From contig VXAI01000025.1 in NCBI GenBank assembly GCA_013399305.1, positions 3,967,212-4,031,211 of the forward strand: DNA of 64,000 nt. Reading direction: 5' to 3'. Source of the DNA: Rostratula benghalensis. Its lineage: Eukaryota > Chordata > Aves > Charadriiformes > Rostratulidae. Made by a program: the position numbers and the translations under genes. Shown in pieces: positions 61,486 through 64,000 of this stretch (position 1 is the first letter of the stretch; each line of letters opens with the position of its first letter). Under the pieces are notes generated by a model. It was not told where the DNA came from and ran no database searches. It was given only the letters and a program-made list of their open reading frames with translations.

Positions 61486-63687
61486 CTTTTCAAACTTATT
61501 CTCAGTACTGGTCAAATTCTCGTTCTCCTGTACACTTCAGATCTGTTGTAAAGTTCACAAAGATTTTTTCACAAGCTTCTAACAAGTTACTCGGGATCCA
61601 TAATTACTGAGACCAAATTGAGTCAAAATGCCAAGTGAGATTACTCTTTCTCAATGCCTGGAGTCACACAGAATGAAAAAGTACATAAAGCATCATGTGC
61701 ATCCCCAGAAACATAACAGTCTTGCTACTGACCATAGTACTTCCAACAGCAAATTTAATATGTACAATACTGTTTGACTCTTGCTATGAATTACCTTAAA
61801 GAACAAGGTATAAATAATGTCTTGGACCTGCTGGAATTCAGGGATGGCATTATAATGTGCTAAAAAAGTCTAAGAGTCTAAAAGTCCAAAAAGGAAACAC
61901 CCCCCCTCAATTTTACTATAAAAAATAATATAATAGTTTTTTGTTCAGTGTAAAAAATACGTGGAGCTTTCAGAAAACACAACAGAAGTGCTAGAATGTA
62001 CAGATAACAAATAAAGGTACTGAACAGTATATTTTCATTATACCATGTATTCGGTTAGCCAAACAAATGGATAGTATGGCTCTAAAAATAAATATATAAA
62101 TGCTGCTTTGCTTAAAGGGCTTATTTGGGTCTGTCCGTGTTTATTTATGACTATCATCACTATGCTGTAAAGATTTCACATTCTACTCAAATTGTCTTGT
62201 GTTATTTCTAGATCGACAATAATGGGATCCATGTATTTAATTTCTATTGTACCCATCGCTGAATTATCTGAGCCCAAGACAAATGGTAAAGTAATGAAGG
62301 AATACAATAACTGAGCAGTCAACAGCATAAGTCATATTGGCATATATTGGCCTTGCCAAACGCTGGGGGAATGCTTTGATTTCTTTTCCTCTTTAATTTA
62401 ACACACAACACATTTTCATTGCTCCTGATGATTCTGAGGAGCTTTAAACTGCTGCTATCTACTGACGGGAAATGTAGAATTCTTTTCAGTGACTATAAAC
62501 AGAGAATTGCTTCATTGCTTCTATGATTCATATGTAGCTCCACCAGCAAAAGCAAGCCCCTGGCTAAGATAAAATAAAATAAAACAATTATCTCAATGTG
62601 AATTAACCTTAGGAAATAGAGGTCTCCTTTGTTTTTAAAAAGACCAAACAAATAAACATACCATCCTGTACTCTTAGGGTTTCCTTTGGAAATATCTTTC
62701 TTTGTTAATACATTCTGCACACGGCTACAGGGGAGAAAGTCACTCAAACAGTTTTCTTATTGATAAGCGATGTCGTGGACTATAGGCTATAAAAAATGTG
62801 AAATTGGTATTCTGAACACGCTCTCAAGACATGACATGTAAGATGCCTCTTCTATCAAGAAACAGGGATGTTTTATGATACACAAAGCTGTAGGGGGAAG
62901 ATGTTGAATAAGATTGAAAAATTAAGAGAGTTCTGAGGATTTGTTTTCGTCTCTGCACTAAACAGAATTTTATAACAGCAGACTGTAAAGAAAACAACAG
63001 TTTTGGAACACAACTTATTAAAAGCTAGCCTGTTTATGCATTAAAGCAGAAAAACATACATCAATATGATTTTACTAATGTTATTTGTAACTATTAGAAA
63101 AATGCATTATTTAGAGAATAAAGACGTAAAAATATTTTTAAGCTAAGACAAAATGTGATTTATGCTCCAGAGAAAACTACTGAGATAAAAAAGCAGTATT
63201 ATCCATTCTAACTGCAGGTTTTGTTTTGCCTTCTATGTGTTACTTCCTTTGAGCAAAGTGATTAGCTATTATTCAGGGTCTTAAAAGATGTTCATACTAA
63301 GAAGGGAAACTGATACAATGACATCAAGTCCTTCTTAAACATAACCCTCACAGTTTTTTTTCAGAAAAACCTGATAAGCAGTACATAATACATATCTAAT
63401 ATAGGATAGTTCTTTTCCAGAAAGGTCCAAAGGTTGTTTGATTTGGTTTTCTTCATCTCCACGCAGAATCAAACCTTGCATTTAGCTCATCTGCTCTAGT
63501 TTTTGATTGACCTTCCATGTGGTCTGTGTTTCCAATAACAACTTTTATTTCTTTAGCTCTCACTCTGAACCCCTGGTAATACTACAATTGGGTTTATCTT
63601 GAATGGCTGCTCCCCACCATGAAACTCAGGCGCTAGCCCTCAGAACAGTATCTGTGACATCAACTGTTTTGTCCCTAACATAGGTTC

Positions 63688-63737
63688 TTTTGGTGAATAA
63701 ATGATTTATTCACCAAATTTATTTTGGTGAATAAATG
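63688..63737. repeat. Three-copy inverted/direct repeat cluster
   Basis: TTTGGTGAATAAAT (63689-63702) is followed after one base by its exact reverse complement (63704-63717). After five bases the first arm appears again (63723-63736). The longer TTTTGGTGAATAAATG is a perfect 16-bp direct repeat (63688-63703 and 63722-63737). The middle arm can pair with either neighbour. Confidence 0.92.
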
Positions 63738-64000
63738 CTTGAAAATAAAGGATCTGAATCAGGAAGAGATGTTGACTGTAACTGTCAGCATTTATCCACA
63801 AGTACACTGTTCCATTTTCCCTTCTTCTCTATAGTATTTTAAAAAATCACTATTGCAAAGAACAACTGCTGAATAGATCTCACCTTTACCAGCAGATAAA
63901 GATGGTGATCAAAGAACTCTCAATTCCCTTTTGTTCAGTTTCTCACATCATGTTCCTTGATTTTGTCACCACTTGAGTACACCTGTCTAATAGAGTCCTA

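Larger units (their letters stand above)
60578..64000. other. Intergenic with palindromic sequences
   Basis: No exon recognised. Two notable palindromic clusters lie at 61453-61485 and 63688-63737 (listed separately). Confidence 0.5.

Overview
The window looks like nuclear DNA of a bird. The evidence is an AT-rich vertebrate-type background with long non-coding stretches, genes split into short exons with GT/AG introns and a CpG-island promoter. There are also several 5'-truncated CR1 LINE tails and one solo LTR that resembles an ERVL-like family common in avian genomes. A run of 36 Ns marks an assembly gap, so this is a draft assembly. NUDT7 suggests the chromosome-11-type avian block that corresponds to human 16q23 (ADAMTS18 - NUDT7 - VAT1L); that synteny is from general knowledge, because neither ADAMTS18 nor VAT1L exons could be recognised here.

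Layout. Bases 1-33,180 hold no recognisable exon. They contain a GC-rich block with two CTCF-like motifs (1.2-1.4 kb), an 80-bp tandem duplication (12.4 kb), an ancient CR1/L3-like relic (17.4 kb), a GC-rich repeat- or LTR-like block (25.0-25.5 kb) and an old CR1 tail (28.85-29.23 kb). Bases 33.4-41.2 kb carry a complete nine-exon gene for a hypoxanthine-guanine phosphoribosyltransferase (HPRT1) paralogue on the + strand. Bases 42.1-45.55 kb carry the CpG-island promoter, four coding exons, 3' UTR and poly(A) signal of NUDT7, the peroxisomal CoA diphosphatase, also on +. Bases 45.55-64 kb are non-coding, with the youngest-looking CR1 tail (46.34-46.79 kb), a small CpG-rich island with a strong CTCF-like motif (51.5-51.7 kb), the assembly gap (55.55 kb), a solo LTR (60.0-60.6 kb) and several palindromes.

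The most interesting object is the HPRT1-like gene. Exons 2, 3 and 5-9 match the human HPRT1 exon lengths exactly as I recall them (107, 184, 18, 83, 47, 77 and 48 coding bases), every splice site is canonical, and the frame is open through about 214 residues. It is therefore an intron-bearing paralogue, not a retrocopy. It is distinct from both HPRT1 and PRTFDC1: the catalytic Asp137 of HPRT1 is Glu, the catalytic-loop exon is one codon shorter, and the gene appears to start from a non-CpG promoter. It lies head-to-tail with NUDT7, with less than about 1.5 kb between its stop codon and the NUDT7 start. The two enzymes act on different metabolites (purine base/PRPP and CoA esters), and nothing in the sequence shows that they function together.
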